From Siphonodentalium dalli (Eukaryota > Mollusca > Scaphopoda > Gadilida > Siphonodentaliidae), in assembly GCA_032622095.1 (NCBI GenBank), contig CP136065.1:247503474-247567473 (forward strand): a stretch of 64,000 nucleotides of DNA, given 5' to 3'. Made by a program: the position numbers and the translations under genes. Positions within the stretch are counted from its first letter, which is position 1; each line of letters begins with the position of its first letter. Below, piece by piece: positions 63,301 to 64,000 of the stretch. The notes under the pieces were generated by a model. It was not told the origin of the DNA. It worked only from the letters and a program-made list of their open reading frames with translations, and made no database searches.

Positions 63301-63798
63301 CGTTTCCGTGTTTCCTGGTTTATATATACATATATGTATGTCTTATTGTAACATGTTTTATCTATTGCAATTTATGTTTTATTTGGTAGTTTATTAAATA
63401 AAGTTTAATTAATCAAGGAGGTGTTCGGCTCGCAATAACTCTTACTGACGGTGGCAATATATTCCAATGGTTGTGCGATTTTCTGTAAACCGAACACCTC
63501 TCTAAACCGAACAGAAGGACCGCTGCGAAGGTTGTTCGGTTTAGAGAGGTTTTACTGTATACTGCTTACAAGAAGAGCATTTTCTAGTTCTCTTTTGTTA
63601 AGAGTCATGCTGACAGGAAAAACTTACCGGATGGACATTTAGTTTTCTTTTTACTTAACATACCACTCGGAAATTGAAAGTAATCTTACCGAGGGAGAAT
63701 TTTCTAGTTCTCTCTTCAGTTCCATTAGTCTATGTCTTTCCATCTGCAGACCTGACAGTTGCTTCATGTGTTCCCGCAATTTTGCCTCAAACTGTTCC
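18259..63798 (-). CDS. PCM1: PCM1 orthologue, 21 exons of the C-terminal two thirds; 5' part outside the window
   Basis: Encodes the scaffold of centriolar satellites, the granules that carry proteins to the centrosome and cilium. I joined 21 exons reading leftward: 63690-63798, 61937-62048, 60944-61121, 60357-60481, 56578-56757, 55117-55205, 51400-51577, 49187-49892, 48650-48708, 46917-47040, 45955-46189, 45259-45360, 43796-43972, 34667-34837, 33204-33442, 27989-28124, 24105-24332, 21517-21647, 20332-20587, 19119-19181, 18259-18384. Together they give 3724 bases; after one carried-over base this is exactly 1241 codons including the stop, and donor and acceptor phases match at each junction. 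Conserved PCM1 blocks in order: coiled coil (EAKLREHMKQL), EELRSKKKELEAI, TMATWGGST, SDGIVQVEEEEEASS, FEALRQTIYSEVA, SELTPSESLLTTDDET, PRIDTQHLDQQI, KEHMDDIC, CGEDLLVDMSEVLFNELAFF, and an acidic tail ending EKMEEEQ...INISK. Human PCM1 is ~2024 residues, so ~750 N-terminal residues lie past 64000. Introns are packed with mobile elements. Identification is near certain; small exons could be missed. Confidence 0.95.
18511..18612. repeat. 25-bp tandem repeat, 4 copies
   Basis: Unit tttaaatacggcttagaaca + gttaa, identical copies, in PCM1 intron 20. Confidence 0.9.
19119..19181 (-). CDS. PCM1: PCM1 window exon 20
   Basis: A symmetric 63-bp exon between attacag and gtcag|gtatgc reading VEDFEEVTMDDLPPLLDIKCQ in 21 codons. 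Vertebrate counterpart: EEDFVKVEDLPLKLTIYSEADL. Confidence 0.9.
19701..20145 (+). mobile_element. Family A TTAA element, copy A2
   Basis: TTAA target sites at 19701-19704 and 20142-20145 with CCCTTTACCCAACA ends. Hairpins at about 19856-19922 and 20049-20115. Its spacer is longer than in other copies through duplication of the tttttcttacatt segment. In PCM1 intron 19. Confidence 0.85.
20332..20587 (-). CDS. PCM1: PCM1 window exon 19, acidic tail
   Basis: A 256-bp exon starting IGSDEDDDEADDESLSADDP (vertebrate YGSGEDENEDEEMEEFEE) and continuing through a Ser/Glu-rich disordered region to NLVVNGE. Acceptor gtgttttag, donor gagag|gtgggt. The acceptor with the first 12 exon bases is duplicated just upstream (around 20619-20661). 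Confidence 0.93.
20575..20661 (-). repeat. ~44-bp duplication of the exon 19 acceptor
   Basis: cactgccgattctaaaaca and tatagtcatcatat occur twice, with a third degraded start at 20659. Each full copy contains ttttag|AATCGGCAGTGAT on the - strand; the copy nearest the coding sequence (20587) is the one kept in frame. Confidence 0.8.
21088..21507. mobile_element. Family H palindromic element, copy H2, split by B2
   Basis: Arms ttaacacagaatgacacgtg and acacacatgtcgttctgtgt; the core has ggaaggatagaac facing its inverse. B2 interrupts the left arm at a TTAA. Confidence 0.65.
21113..21384 (+). mobile_element. Family B element, copy B2
   Basis: Perfect TTAA at both ends (21113-21116, 21381-21384), hairpin 21168-21234. 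It sits inside a family H element; the related copy at 44535 shows the same site with a single TTAA. In PCM1 intron 18. Confidence 0.87.
21517..21647 (-). CDS. PCM1: PCM1 window exon 18
   Basis: A 131-bp exon reading TRDDDLAAEILPQELDDKEN...SLNIRLAVSETKPFT, equivalent to vertebrate CPVSINLSKAETQALTNYG. Acceptor ttttag, donor accag|gtaagg, ends in phase 2. Confidence 0.92.
21824..22300 (-). CDS. Unrecognised 158-residue frame in the insertion
   Basis: Starts MPRLAAWKEKKATDVT and is Pro/Ser/Glu-rich in the first half (MESPPPSPPRPDADTSDF, KTPEYIEPEPANPISP), then a helix-like stretch (YIKESSKYLASVDESIKKSE) and a strong basic cluster (KNKNKKRKKQPAKAKR) resembling a nuclear localisation signal. I do not recognise the family. 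The position inside a probable mobile element suggests an element-encoded protein, such as a first open frame; a host gene is less likely. It is also possible that it is not translated. Confidence 0.4.
   Translation of the reverse strand: MPRLAAWKEKKATDVTPASSSNAVEIPAQSVQEMESPPPSPPRPDADTSDFIPKTPEYIEPEPANPISPVTEQETDATRLWRENYIKESSKYLASVDESIKKSEEHRRKIASIVETEPPKNKNKKRKKQPAKAKRLHLTLPPVSVRINSHKSHHQPEF
22394..22409 (-). other. Histone-type stem-loop look-alike
   Basis: On the - strand AGCCCTTTTCAGGGCT: a six-pair stem and TTTC loop, close to the histone mRNA 3' stem-loop pattern GGCYCTTTTCAGRGCC except for the first pair. There is no histone coding frame next to it. Confidence 0.4.
22586..22782. repeat. 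42-bp tandem repeat, ~4.5 copies
   Basis: Unit gaattagtgatgatgtcatg + tttataaagcaacacattaa + ga. One more copy lies at 21667-21716, on the other side of an 869-bp insertion, so the array once was continuous. Confidence 0.85.
23203..23229 (-). pseudogene. Possible relic of a duplicated PCM1 exon 17 unit
   Basis: On the - strand GATGAAGTCGGAGTTACCAC + TGC reads DEVGVTTA, matching 20 of 23 bases of the exon 17 unit (DDEVGVTTAMR) ~900 bases upstream in the gene. A LINE fragment starts 4 bases away, where an acceptor would be, and a gcaag|gttagg donor-like site follows. Confidence 0.35.
23234..23378 (+). mobile_element. 3' end of a non-LTR retrotransposon with (TCCTA)n tail
   Basis: gtattgtaaataaaattatc followed by tcctatcctatcctat is the usual form of a truncated LINE end with a short tandem tail. 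Only ~145 bases remain. Confidence 0.6.
23380..23480 (+). pseudogene. Possible vWA-domain relic
   Basis: The + strand reads KCADDTSHLRQIATHPG then TSFVYMVHPS, similar to the end of von Willebrand factor A domains (VGxADxxELRxIAxxPxxxFVFxV). An acceptor-like gtgtgcag and a gtacat after CATCCAG bracket part of it. Too short and isolated to be a gene; it lies in a PCM1 intron on the opposite strand. Confidence 0.35.
23552..23988 (+). mobile_element. Element D, long inverted ends with the same hairpin module
   Basis: Inverted ends of about 50 bases (TATGTGACCCGCCATATC ... gtaagtcggga then a T-run) unrelated to families A-C. Inside are the usual 67-bp hairpin (23607-23673) and a second copy at ~23902 that lost its distal arm. 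No TTAA duplication. In PCM1 intron 17. Confidence 0.75.
24105..24332 (-). CDS. PCM1: PCM1 window exon 17, acidic with internal duplication
   Basis: A symmetric 228-bp exon between ctcttcag and gaaag|gtgaga. After FATEGLSDKPQQTSNSYMLE it contains two ~18-residue repeats, AEDSKSEDEFVVTTAMRIT and AEDSKSDDEVGVTTAMRLT, then ASEEEDLGK. It occupies the place of the vertebrate acidic linker (GEIDDEDKDKDETE). Confidence 0.86.
24338..24456. repeat. 42-bp tandem repeat, ~3 copies
   Basis: Unit actcatggaatggtgaagat + ttaacataaaaatagaatat. It begins 5 bases upstream of the acceptor of PCM1 exon 17. Confidence 0.75.
24905..25110. mobile_element. Mariner/pogo-type end fragment
   Basis: acagtgaaacctgctttggg starts a series of cgaccacc / taacgaccgg words; the ggattggctttaacgacc unit is repeated in tandem. 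Related words recur at 26130-26175. The intervening DNA has no transposase frame. Confidence 0.5.
26349..26748 (+). mobile_element. Family A TTAA element, copy A3
   Basis: Complete 400-bp copy with TTAA at both ends, same ends and two hairpins (26506-26572, 26651-26717). In PCM1 intron 16. Confidence 0.87.
26780..27968. mobile_element. pogo/Tigger-like non-autonomous element, 1.19 kb
   Basis: TA borders and ends CAGTGAAACCTCTCCAAACC / cggtttagagtggttttact. Inside are ccgaac repeats near both ends and unique AT-rich DNA. Its right end lies ~20 bases from the exon 16 donor. A second copy is at 62690-63560. Confidence 0.72.
27989..28124 (-). CDS. PCM1: PCM1 window exon 16, CGEDLLVDMSEVLFNELAFF
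   Basis: A 136-bp exon with acceptor attacag and donor ccaag|gtttgt. It reads LRECGEDLLVDMSEVLFNEL then AFFRLMQDLDDPATAERMR, very close to vertebrate PCM1. A pogo-like element ends ~20 bases beyond the donor. Confidence 0.97.
28207..28655. mobile_element. Family F element, full copy F3
   Basis: Inverted ends aagcctgcaaat / attgcaggctt; two ~98-bp palindromes at about 28240-28335 and 28525-28625 flank a ~190-bp unique centre. In PCM1 intron 15. Confidence 0.78.
28872..29353 (+). repeat. Family G dispersed repeat, copy 3, with E4 inside
   Basis: Opposite orientation to copies 1 and 2. Starts ccttctatactaaatggatt and is interrupted by E4. Confidence 0.6.
29065..29282. mobile_element. Family E palindromic MITE, copy E4
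   Basis: Full palindrome inserted in a family G repeat, which continues on both sides (28872-29064 and 29283-29353). Confidence 0.77.
29836..32195 (-). mobile_element. tRNA-derived SINE (Meta-domain type), split by a hAT element
   Basis: Removing 30059-32106 leaves a ~310-bp SINE on the - strand. Its head ggcctcggtggctcattcgg and later ggttcaaatcc look like pol III A and B boxes; its core gcggatttcctccaccacta and its tail of ctaaagcgacattaaac plus (atca)n resemble mollusc Meta-domain SINEs, from memory. Target duplication ctattgcaagagga at 29822-29835 and 32196-32209. Confidence 0.8.
30059..32098. mobile_element. Non-autonomous hAT element, 2.04 kb, nested in the SINE
   Basis: Inverted ends tagaggtgggccgat / tcggcccatctcta and a perfect 8-bp target duplication cacgatgg (30051-30058, 32099-32106). 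Subterminal clusters of cggtatcggtatc near both ends are typical transposase-binding arrangements. No transposase frame is seen. Confidence 0.85.
32611..32998 (+). mobile_element. Family A TTAA element, copy A4
   Basis: Complete copy, TTAA flanked, hairpins 32756-32822 and 32901-32967. One ccggccaaaa unit near the left end is missing. In PCM1 intron 15. Confidence 0.87.
33204..33442 (-). CDS. PCM1: PCM1 window exon 15, PRIDTQ and KEHMD blocks
   Basis: A 239-bp exon reading YPRIDTQHLDQQIKRIMKEI then IPVLKEHMDDICSQHLLSYI, AKFFQRQLGNILSNTL and SKFEGRK. All blocks have close vertebrate counterparts (CPRIDTQQLDRQIKAIMKEV, KEHMDEVC, VKFFHKQLGSILQDSLAKFAGRK). Acceptor tttacag, donor agaaa|gtaagt, ends in phase 2. 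Confidence 0.97.
33835..34217 (-). mobile_element. Family A TTAA element, copy A5
   Basis: Opposite orientation to A4. TTAA at 33835-33838; the other target copy has decayed to TCAA at 34214-34217. Hairpins 33867-33933 and 33996-34062. In PCM1 intron 14. Confidence 0.85.
34667..34837 (-). CDS. PCM1: PCM1 window exon 14
   Basis: A symmetric 171-bp exon with acceptor catacag and donor gtg|gtgagt. It begins ALQRMRGFEQDILEAETAIN, like vertebrate ALARMREYERMKTEAESN, and continues with a Ser/Thr/Pro/Asp-rich segment. Confidence 0.92.
34900..35260 (+). other. Unassigned single-copy stretch in PCM1 intron 13
   Basis: A 104-codon + strand frame at 34945-35259 (ELAWQHLGETIFPFFHEYSF) has no recognised domain and AT-driven composition. 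Probably not coding; a decayed mobile gene is possible. Confidence 0.2.
35262..35705. mobile_element. Family F element, full copy F4
   Basis: Palindromes at about 35298-35390 and 35583-35682. Its right end touches the start of the 52-bp tandem array. Confidence 0.75.
35706..38655. repeat. 52-bp tandem array, ~57 copies, in PCM1 intron 13
   Basis: Unit tgattttagtggaggcatgg + attacaacttatgacagatc + ctcacggcattc. Two main variants (gagacatgg and gaggcatgg) plus rarer ones (ctcatggc, ttataactt). Almost no length variation over ~2.95 kb. Confidence 0.95.
39218..39458 (+). mobile_element. Family B element, copy B3
   Basis: TTAA at both ends, hairpin 39268-39334, right end gggccgataatatcggcccc. 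In PCM1 intron 13. Confidence 0.85.
40032..40458. mobile_element. Family F element, copy F5
   Basis: Palindromes at about 40065-40152 and 40357-40436. Lies head to tail with F6. Confidence 0.74.
40463..40907. mobile_element. Family F element, full copy F6
   Basis: Palindromes at about 40492-40587 and 40783-40878, ends gcctgcaaatag / ctatttgcaggc. Very close to F3. Confidence 0.78.
41505..41583 (+). repeat. Dispersed repeat, inverse of 44048-44140
   Basis: ggcccagtttgtttcagcaa and cattgctgattgccgtagca recur in opposite orientation at 44048-44140 within the same gene. A short unclassified repeat. Confidence 0.6.
41946..42075 (+). repeat. Family G fragment, copy 4
   Basis: ccctcctattcctgaatgga and the adjoining gatgtccagaaagtaaccag segment match the family G core. 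Confidence 0.5.
42178..42573. repeat. ~395-bp dispersed repeat, copy 2
   Basis: Same sequence as 15131-15525 with scattered substitutions. In PCM1 intron 13, just left of B4. Confidence 0.75.
42606..42879 (+). mobile_element. Family B element, copy B4
   Basis: TTAA at both ends, hairpin 42658-42724, spacer lengthened by a ~20-base T-run and a repeated ttttttacaattttaatata unit. In PCM1 intron 13. Confidence 0.84.
43156..43550. mobile_element. Family F element, copy F7, shortened centre
   Basis: Palindromes at about 43187-43278 and 43438-43536; part of the unique centre before the second palindrome is deleted. Confidence 0.73.
43796..43972 (-). CDS. PCM1: PCM1 window exon 13
   Basis: A symmetric 177-bp exon reading KRAWVHKSEAPHQESQQPSQ ... 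NPFSRDSLGATAINLEQ, matching vertebrate EPFATDDLGNTVIHLDQA at its end. Acceptor tgttgcag, donor aacag|gtgttg. Followed by the largest intron of the window (~9 kb). Confidence 0.92.
44048..44140 (-). repeat. Dispersed repeat, inverse copy of 41505-41583
   Basis: ttggctacggcaatcagcaa and ttgctgaagcaaactgggcc mirror the copy at 41505. Confidence 0.6.
44535..44686. mobile_element. Family H palindromic element, copy H3, uninterrupted
   Basis: aaagaatgacacatgttaat faces acacttgtgtcgttctttg; core gcggaaggatagaac / gttctatccttccgc. Shows the single TTAA where B2 inserted in H2. Confidence 0.68.
45259..45360 (-). CDS. PCM1: PCM1 window exon 12, ELTPSESLLTTDDET
   Basis: A symmetric 102-bp exon (phase 0 to 0) between gttacag and aaag|gtagga. 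It reads ERQAWQTTQATNTYAASELT then PSESLLTTDDETIK, matching vertebrate SELTPSESLATTDDETFEK. Its length is a multiple of three, so skipping it would keep the frame. Confidence 0.94.
45620..45866 (-). mobile_element. Family C element, copy C3, worn left end
   Basis: The right TTAA is at 45863-45866; the left end has lost its terminal bases. Hairpins at ~45653-45721 and ~45750-45812. In PCM1 intron 11. Confidence 0.7.
45955..46189 (-). CDS. PCM1: PCM1 window exon 11, FEALR..IYSEVA block (PCM1_C core)
   Basis: A 235-bp exon with acceptor tttacag and donor ttat|gtgagt. It reads SLFEALRQTIYSEVAAF then ISQNENRPHFLIQVFKELQ and STDYLRTRCLSAIRQIV, almost residue for residue the vertebrate PCM1 C-terminal domain. 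A second gtgagt further on (near 45915) would break the phase with exon 12 and is rejected. Confidence 0.97.
46285..46672. repeat. Dispersed repeat with gggggataactcc and gacggacgcccc
   Basis: ttgccaagttt, aatgtaggaat.aaagctcgg (twice) and a final ggagtataac are the pattern of the common mollusc dispersed repeat class that also appears inside 58748-60093. In PCM1 intron 10. Confidence 0.5.
46917..47040 (-). CDS. PCM1: PCM1 window exon 10
   Basis: A 124-bp exon with acceptor cttgtag and donor gatag|gtaaat. It reads YGRFRNLASQTGAMGATASWDQASVSS... and aligns with the vertebrate RRRQFDEESLESFSSMPDPVDP position. Phase 1 in, phase 2 out. Confidence 0.85.
47400..47800. other. Unassigned stretch in PCM1 intron 9
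   Basis: A slightly GC-richer block with a 72-codon + strand frame (MWPCALRITSAQDTSLMIHL). No domain recognised and no repeat partner seen in the window. Confidence 0.2.
47900..48301 (+). mobile_element. Family A TTAA element, copy A6
   Basis: TTAA at both ends; hairpins near 48054-48122 (with an extra TA pair) and 48202-48268. In PCM1 intron 9. Confidence 0.86.
48346..48405 (-). mobile_element. Family C right-end fragment
   Basis: Only the ggcacaggatctttaatgct ... gtcatgaaagggtta end is present, without a hairpin, ~45 bases from A6. Confidence 0.6.
48650..48708 (-). CDS. PCM1: PCM1 window exon 9, small basic exon
   Basis: A 59-bp exon with acceptor tcttcag and donor caag|gtcagt reading QNRARKVNKSTSTTYEEQQ, comparable to the vertebrate VEKSTSSNRKNQ region. 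A second donor-like site at the gtaata near 48491 would extend it with a hydrophobic, un-PCM1-like peptide and put exon 10 out of frame, so the short form is preferred. Confidence 0.75.
48952..49085 (+). repeat. Family G fragment, copy 5
   Basis: ctttctatactgaatggatt and gttataaaagtctaaattgg match the family G start. In PCM1 intron 8. Confidence 0.5.
49187..49892 (-). CDS. PCM1: PCM1 window exon 8, long disordered exon
   Basis: A 706-bp exon, the largest here. It opens with a Met/Gln-rich helix (DMMQQQMLLMNN..QLSVQQSQ..IQHQINQLFNLFD), the position of vertebrate LTWQQNNVQRLKQMLNEL, followed by a disordered Pro/Asn/Thr-rich region containing two related blocks, TISPNV..VQRNDFTLRPKV and TISPNVQRSDFALRPTV, which look like an internal duplication. 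Acceptor tattacag, donor aaaag|gtaatt; phase 1 in, phase 2 out. Confidence 0.93.
50265..50955. repeat. 49-bp tandem array, 14 copies, in PCM1 intron 7
   Basis: Unit attgaaaggtactggtactt + cgtgtcatgtgattttgttt + gtgtggggt. Units differ at few positions. Ends ~40 bases from the 36-bp array. Confidence 0.92.
50996..51420 (-). repeat. 36-bp tandem array repeating the exon 7 splice donor
   Basis: Eleven further copies of a unit that on the - strand reads aatacatcag|gttagaatta then tagtcaaaaccttgtc. The copy nearest the exon is the real exon end and donor (51399/51400). Alternating atgtattgacaagg and aggtattgacatgg units form a two-unit (72-bp) pattern. Confidence 0.9.
51400..51577 (-). CDS. PCM1: PCM1 window exon 7, helical segment
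   Basis: A 178-bp exon reading NYRSAEQIVRDNEQSE..KRQLQSTAAMCEKILNEQKVIQEYF, the counterpart of the vertebrate helix QLKKQLDFSVNICQTLMQDQQ. Acceptor ttgtag; donor atcag|gttaga. The last bases of this exon and its donor are repeated in tandem in the intron that follows. Confidence 0.88.
51885..52090. repeat. Palindrome inside the hAT element
   Basis: ttttctgacaatatactcag and its inverse near 52050-52075 enclose a second inverted pair (cccagcgacagttcg / cgaaatgtcgctggg). Looks like a MITE that landed in the hAT element. Confidence 0.6.
52302..52694 (-). pseudogene. hAT transposase N-terminal (BED zinc finger) fragment
   Basis: A 130-codon frame ending AAYRSKVWQYLGFGTYTVEE then TKTISKLCSTATSYISYKTG and VTTNMSILD. 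The order SKVW..GF..K.C.LC...TTNM is that of a BED finger at the start of hAT transposases, but the first Cys of the CxxC pair reads Ser and the His-x-His end is replaced by SILD and a stop. The catalytic domain is absent, so it is a non-functional remnant. Confidence 0.65.
53056..53707. mobile_element. TTAA-flanked element with AGGGGTACTGTAC ends
   Basis: TTAA at 53056-53059 and 53704-53707, inverted ends aggggtactgtac / gtacagtacccct. A 652-bp single copy without the hairpin module. In PCM1 intron 6. Confidence 0.68.
54455..54921. mobile_element. Palindromic element with repeated arms
   Basis: The left arm gatggggtcattgtcacaag.. and its inverse at 54868-54921. Each arm holds three spaced copies of a gtagccagctttt word separated by cgatcaca. 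About 467 bp. In PCM1 intron 6. Confidence 0.72.
55117..55205 (-). CDS. PCM1: PCM1 window exon 6, Lys-rich linker
   Basis: An 89-bp exon with acceptor atttcag and donor gag|gtttgt reading NPKQINVQNDGNYAGA followed by a Lys/Arg cluster (KPKGKKNNRRKQE). The phases fit both neighbours. Low conservation; the basic cluster could be a nuclear or RNA-binding signal, but that is only inference. Confidence 0.8.
56359..56573. mobile_element. Family E palindromic MITE, copy E5, at a PCM1 donor
   Basis: Same palindrome; the right end reads gggcattac and then runs straight into acatac, the complement of the exon 5 donor. The usual TGTA terminus is missing here. Confidence 0.77.
56578..56757 (-). CDS. PCM1: PCM1 window exon 5, SDGIVQVEEEEE
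   Basis: A 180-bp exon with acceptor tttgacag and donor caaa|gtatgt. It begins FPSDGIVQVEEEEEASS, like vertebrate LSEGIVRTDEEEEEEQDASS, then a basic Ser/Arg/Asn-rich stretch. It runs phase 1 to phase 1. A family E element ends four or so bases into the following intron. Confidence 0.93.
56959..57219 (-). mobile_element. Family C element, copy C4
   Basis: Left TTAA at 56959-56962; the right end is decayed (gtcatgaaagattgaag). The hairpin at ~57007-57076 carries the inner stem ctcccatagggag. In PCM1 intron 4. Confidence 0.74.
57513..57768 (+). mobile_element. Family C element, copy C5
   Basis: TTAA at both ends. The first hairpin (~57563-57618) has lost part of one arm, the second (57654-57720) is nearly intact. 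Same intron as C4. Confidence 0.75.
58607..60351 (-). mobile_element. Family A TTAA element, copy A7, split by a 1.35-kb insertion
   Basis: Left part 58607-58747 with hairpin 58636-58702; right part 60094-60351 with hairpin 60132-60198. The two halves join exactly as in A1 if 58748-60093 is removed. The right TTAA (60348-60351) starts at position +6 of the donor of PCM1 exon 4. Confidence 0.85.
58748..60093. mobile_element. Insertion inside A7 containing 'gggccataactcc' repeats
   Basis: Starts acgagaggccgatc.., with near-terminal inverted words atgtttaacccat / atgggtaaacat. It contains three to four imperfect ~165-bp units (about 59370-59960) with aagggccataactccg and accaaatttggttcc, then a (gacg)n tail near 59990-60030. 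This unit type is a widely dispersed mollusc repeat, from memory. A fragment with the same acgagaggccg start lies at 34860-34902. Confidence 0.6.
60357..60481 (-). CDS. PCM1: PCM1 window exon 4, MATWGGST motif
   Basis: A 125-bp exon with acceptor tccag and donor gatg|gttagt. It reads AAASVDATMATWGGSTVDNLES followed by an acidic run (ITEDDDIDGEDSNEEDEDD). MATWGGST is a nearly invariant PCM1 block. The intron's TTAA from a family A insertion begins at donor position +6. Confidence 0.95.
60944..61121 (-). CDS. PCM1: PCM1 window exon 3, basic coiled coil
   Basis: Reads SSNDEIYDSMRKQRIIREEL..KKKELEAIMRKDRNRKQ..., matching vertebrate DNELWSEMRRHEMLREELRQRRKQLEALM. The donor is ttcgg|gtatat. The acceptor is uncertain: tttag at 61143-61144 has better context, but joining it to exon 2 creates TAA; ttccag at 61122-61124 keeps the frame and is used here. 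Ends in phase 2. Confidence 0.82.
61155..61544 (+). mobile_element. Family A TTAA element, copy A8
   Basis: TTAA flanked, hairpins 61298-61364 and 61446-61512. The left end has one changed base (CTCTTTACCC). It lies only ~31 bases upstream of the acceptor used for PCM1 exon 3, so the branch point must sit at its border. Confidence 0.85.
61937..62048 (-). CDS. PCM1: PCM1 window exon 2, Pro/Lys/Glu-rich linker
   Basis: A 112-bp exon between tttcaaacag and gtaagt reading AQETAPKQPEESNKPD...SVSQNTPCVT. It is a low-complexity linker with little conservation; support comes from good splice sites, the open frame and phase 0 entry after exon 1. It ends with one extra base (T). Confidence 0.75.
62124..62521. 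mobile_element. Mariner-type MITE with TACTGT ends
   Basis: TA-bordered ends tactgtgaatggctttaaat and acgaataaatgtacttttac + agta, each followed by ttcgtgg words. Starts ~75 bases upstream of PCM1 exon 2. Confidence 0.5.
62690..63560. mobile_element. Second copy of the pogo-like element, left end missing
   Basis: Matches 27060-27968 (acaacagttagttacaaa, gtaatgtaccttcgtactat, agcgtaccaatttaattagc, gttcggtttagagaggtttt) and ends at ttttactgta. In PCM1 intron 1. Confidence 0.68.
63690..63798 (-). CDS. PCM1: PCM1 window exon 1, coiled coil
   Basis: A 109-bp exon between ttttcag and gtaaga. It reads EQFEAKLREHMKQLSG..LMELKRELENSPS, a basic-acidic heptad-like coiled coil equivalent to the vertebrate KFYEAKLQQQQRELKQL segment. 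It enters with one carried-over base and ends in phase 0. Upstream exons lie beyond the right edge. Confidence 0.9.
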
Positions 63799-64000
63799 CT
63801 GAAAACGTAATTTTTTAAATTAATCTATAGTGTTACTATAACTACAACTCCAATTTTGTCTTGATTTTCATTTCAATACAAACTGTGATAGTCAATGAAT
63901 ATCATTTTATGTAATGCATTAAATTCTGTTCCAGTTCAGAATACAATAGTACTTTTTATTTTAGCTCATCCCATGCAGCATATCTGCAATTCTGAAAATG

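Noticed and set aside
1-64000. tRNA, rRNA or snRNA genes
   Set aside because: Only the tRNA-like head of the SINE was seen; no intact cloverleaf or ribosomal sequence was recognised by eye.

Overview
This is animal nuclear DNA, AT-rich and intron-dense, most likely from a mollusc or close lophotrochozoan. Exons are short with GT..AG boundaries, there are no operons, and most of the length is dispersed and tandem repeats. A tRNA-derived SINE carries a core resembling the Meta-domain SINEs of molluscs, and there are long blocks of the 'gggccataactcc ... gacggacggacg' repeat commonly seen in mollusc genomes. The assignment rests on repeat type and protein similarity recalled from memory, not on a search.

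Two protein-coding genes are supported. At the left, on the + strand, 601-1884 is the last coding exon of a BTBD17-like BTB-BACK protein. From 63798 down to 18259 on the - strand lie 21 exons of a PCM1 (pericentriolar material 1) orthologue: the C-terminal ~1240 residues, including the conserved MATWGGST motif, the FEALR..IYSEVA block, the PRIDTQ..KEHMD block and the acidic tail. The 5' part of PCM1 lies beyond the right edge. Exon phases agree across all 20 junctions and the frame closes on one stop codon; only the acceptor of the third exon is doubtful. The two genes are convergent, with about 16 kb of repeat-filled spacer between them.

Most of the rest is mobile DNA. Three TTAA-flanked (piggyBac-like) miniature element families, A (CCCTTTACCCAACA ends), B (CCCTTTGAGTGCCAGG ends) and C (CCCTTTCATGAC ends), and a fourth element D (TATGTGACCCGCC ends) all carry the same 67-bp hairpin, counted here about 32 times. 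Other palindromic families are E (TACAGTAATGCTCT ends), F (paired ~98-bp palindromes), H (gacaca..aatgggtttgt) and several single-copy inverted-repeat elements. Two hAT elements have perfect 8-bp target duplications, one of them nested inside the SINE. A mariner/pogo-like element occurs twice.

Tandem arrays: 33-bp units at 5.9-6.8 kb; 33-bp units at 12.7-13.4 kb that have grown out of one arm of a palindromic element; 52-bp units at 35.7-38.7 kb; 49-bp and 36-bp units at 50.3-51.4 kb, the latter repeating a PCM1 splice donor; and smaller arrays.

The most unusual signal is the hairpin module shared by elements with unrelated ends. Its inner stem differs between families by paired compensatory changes, one T/C mismatch is kept, and both arms carry an outward-facing TATATAAG. 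Next come the tandemly repeated splice donor and acceptor in PCM1, and the many elements that end within about 35 bases of PCM1 splice sites.
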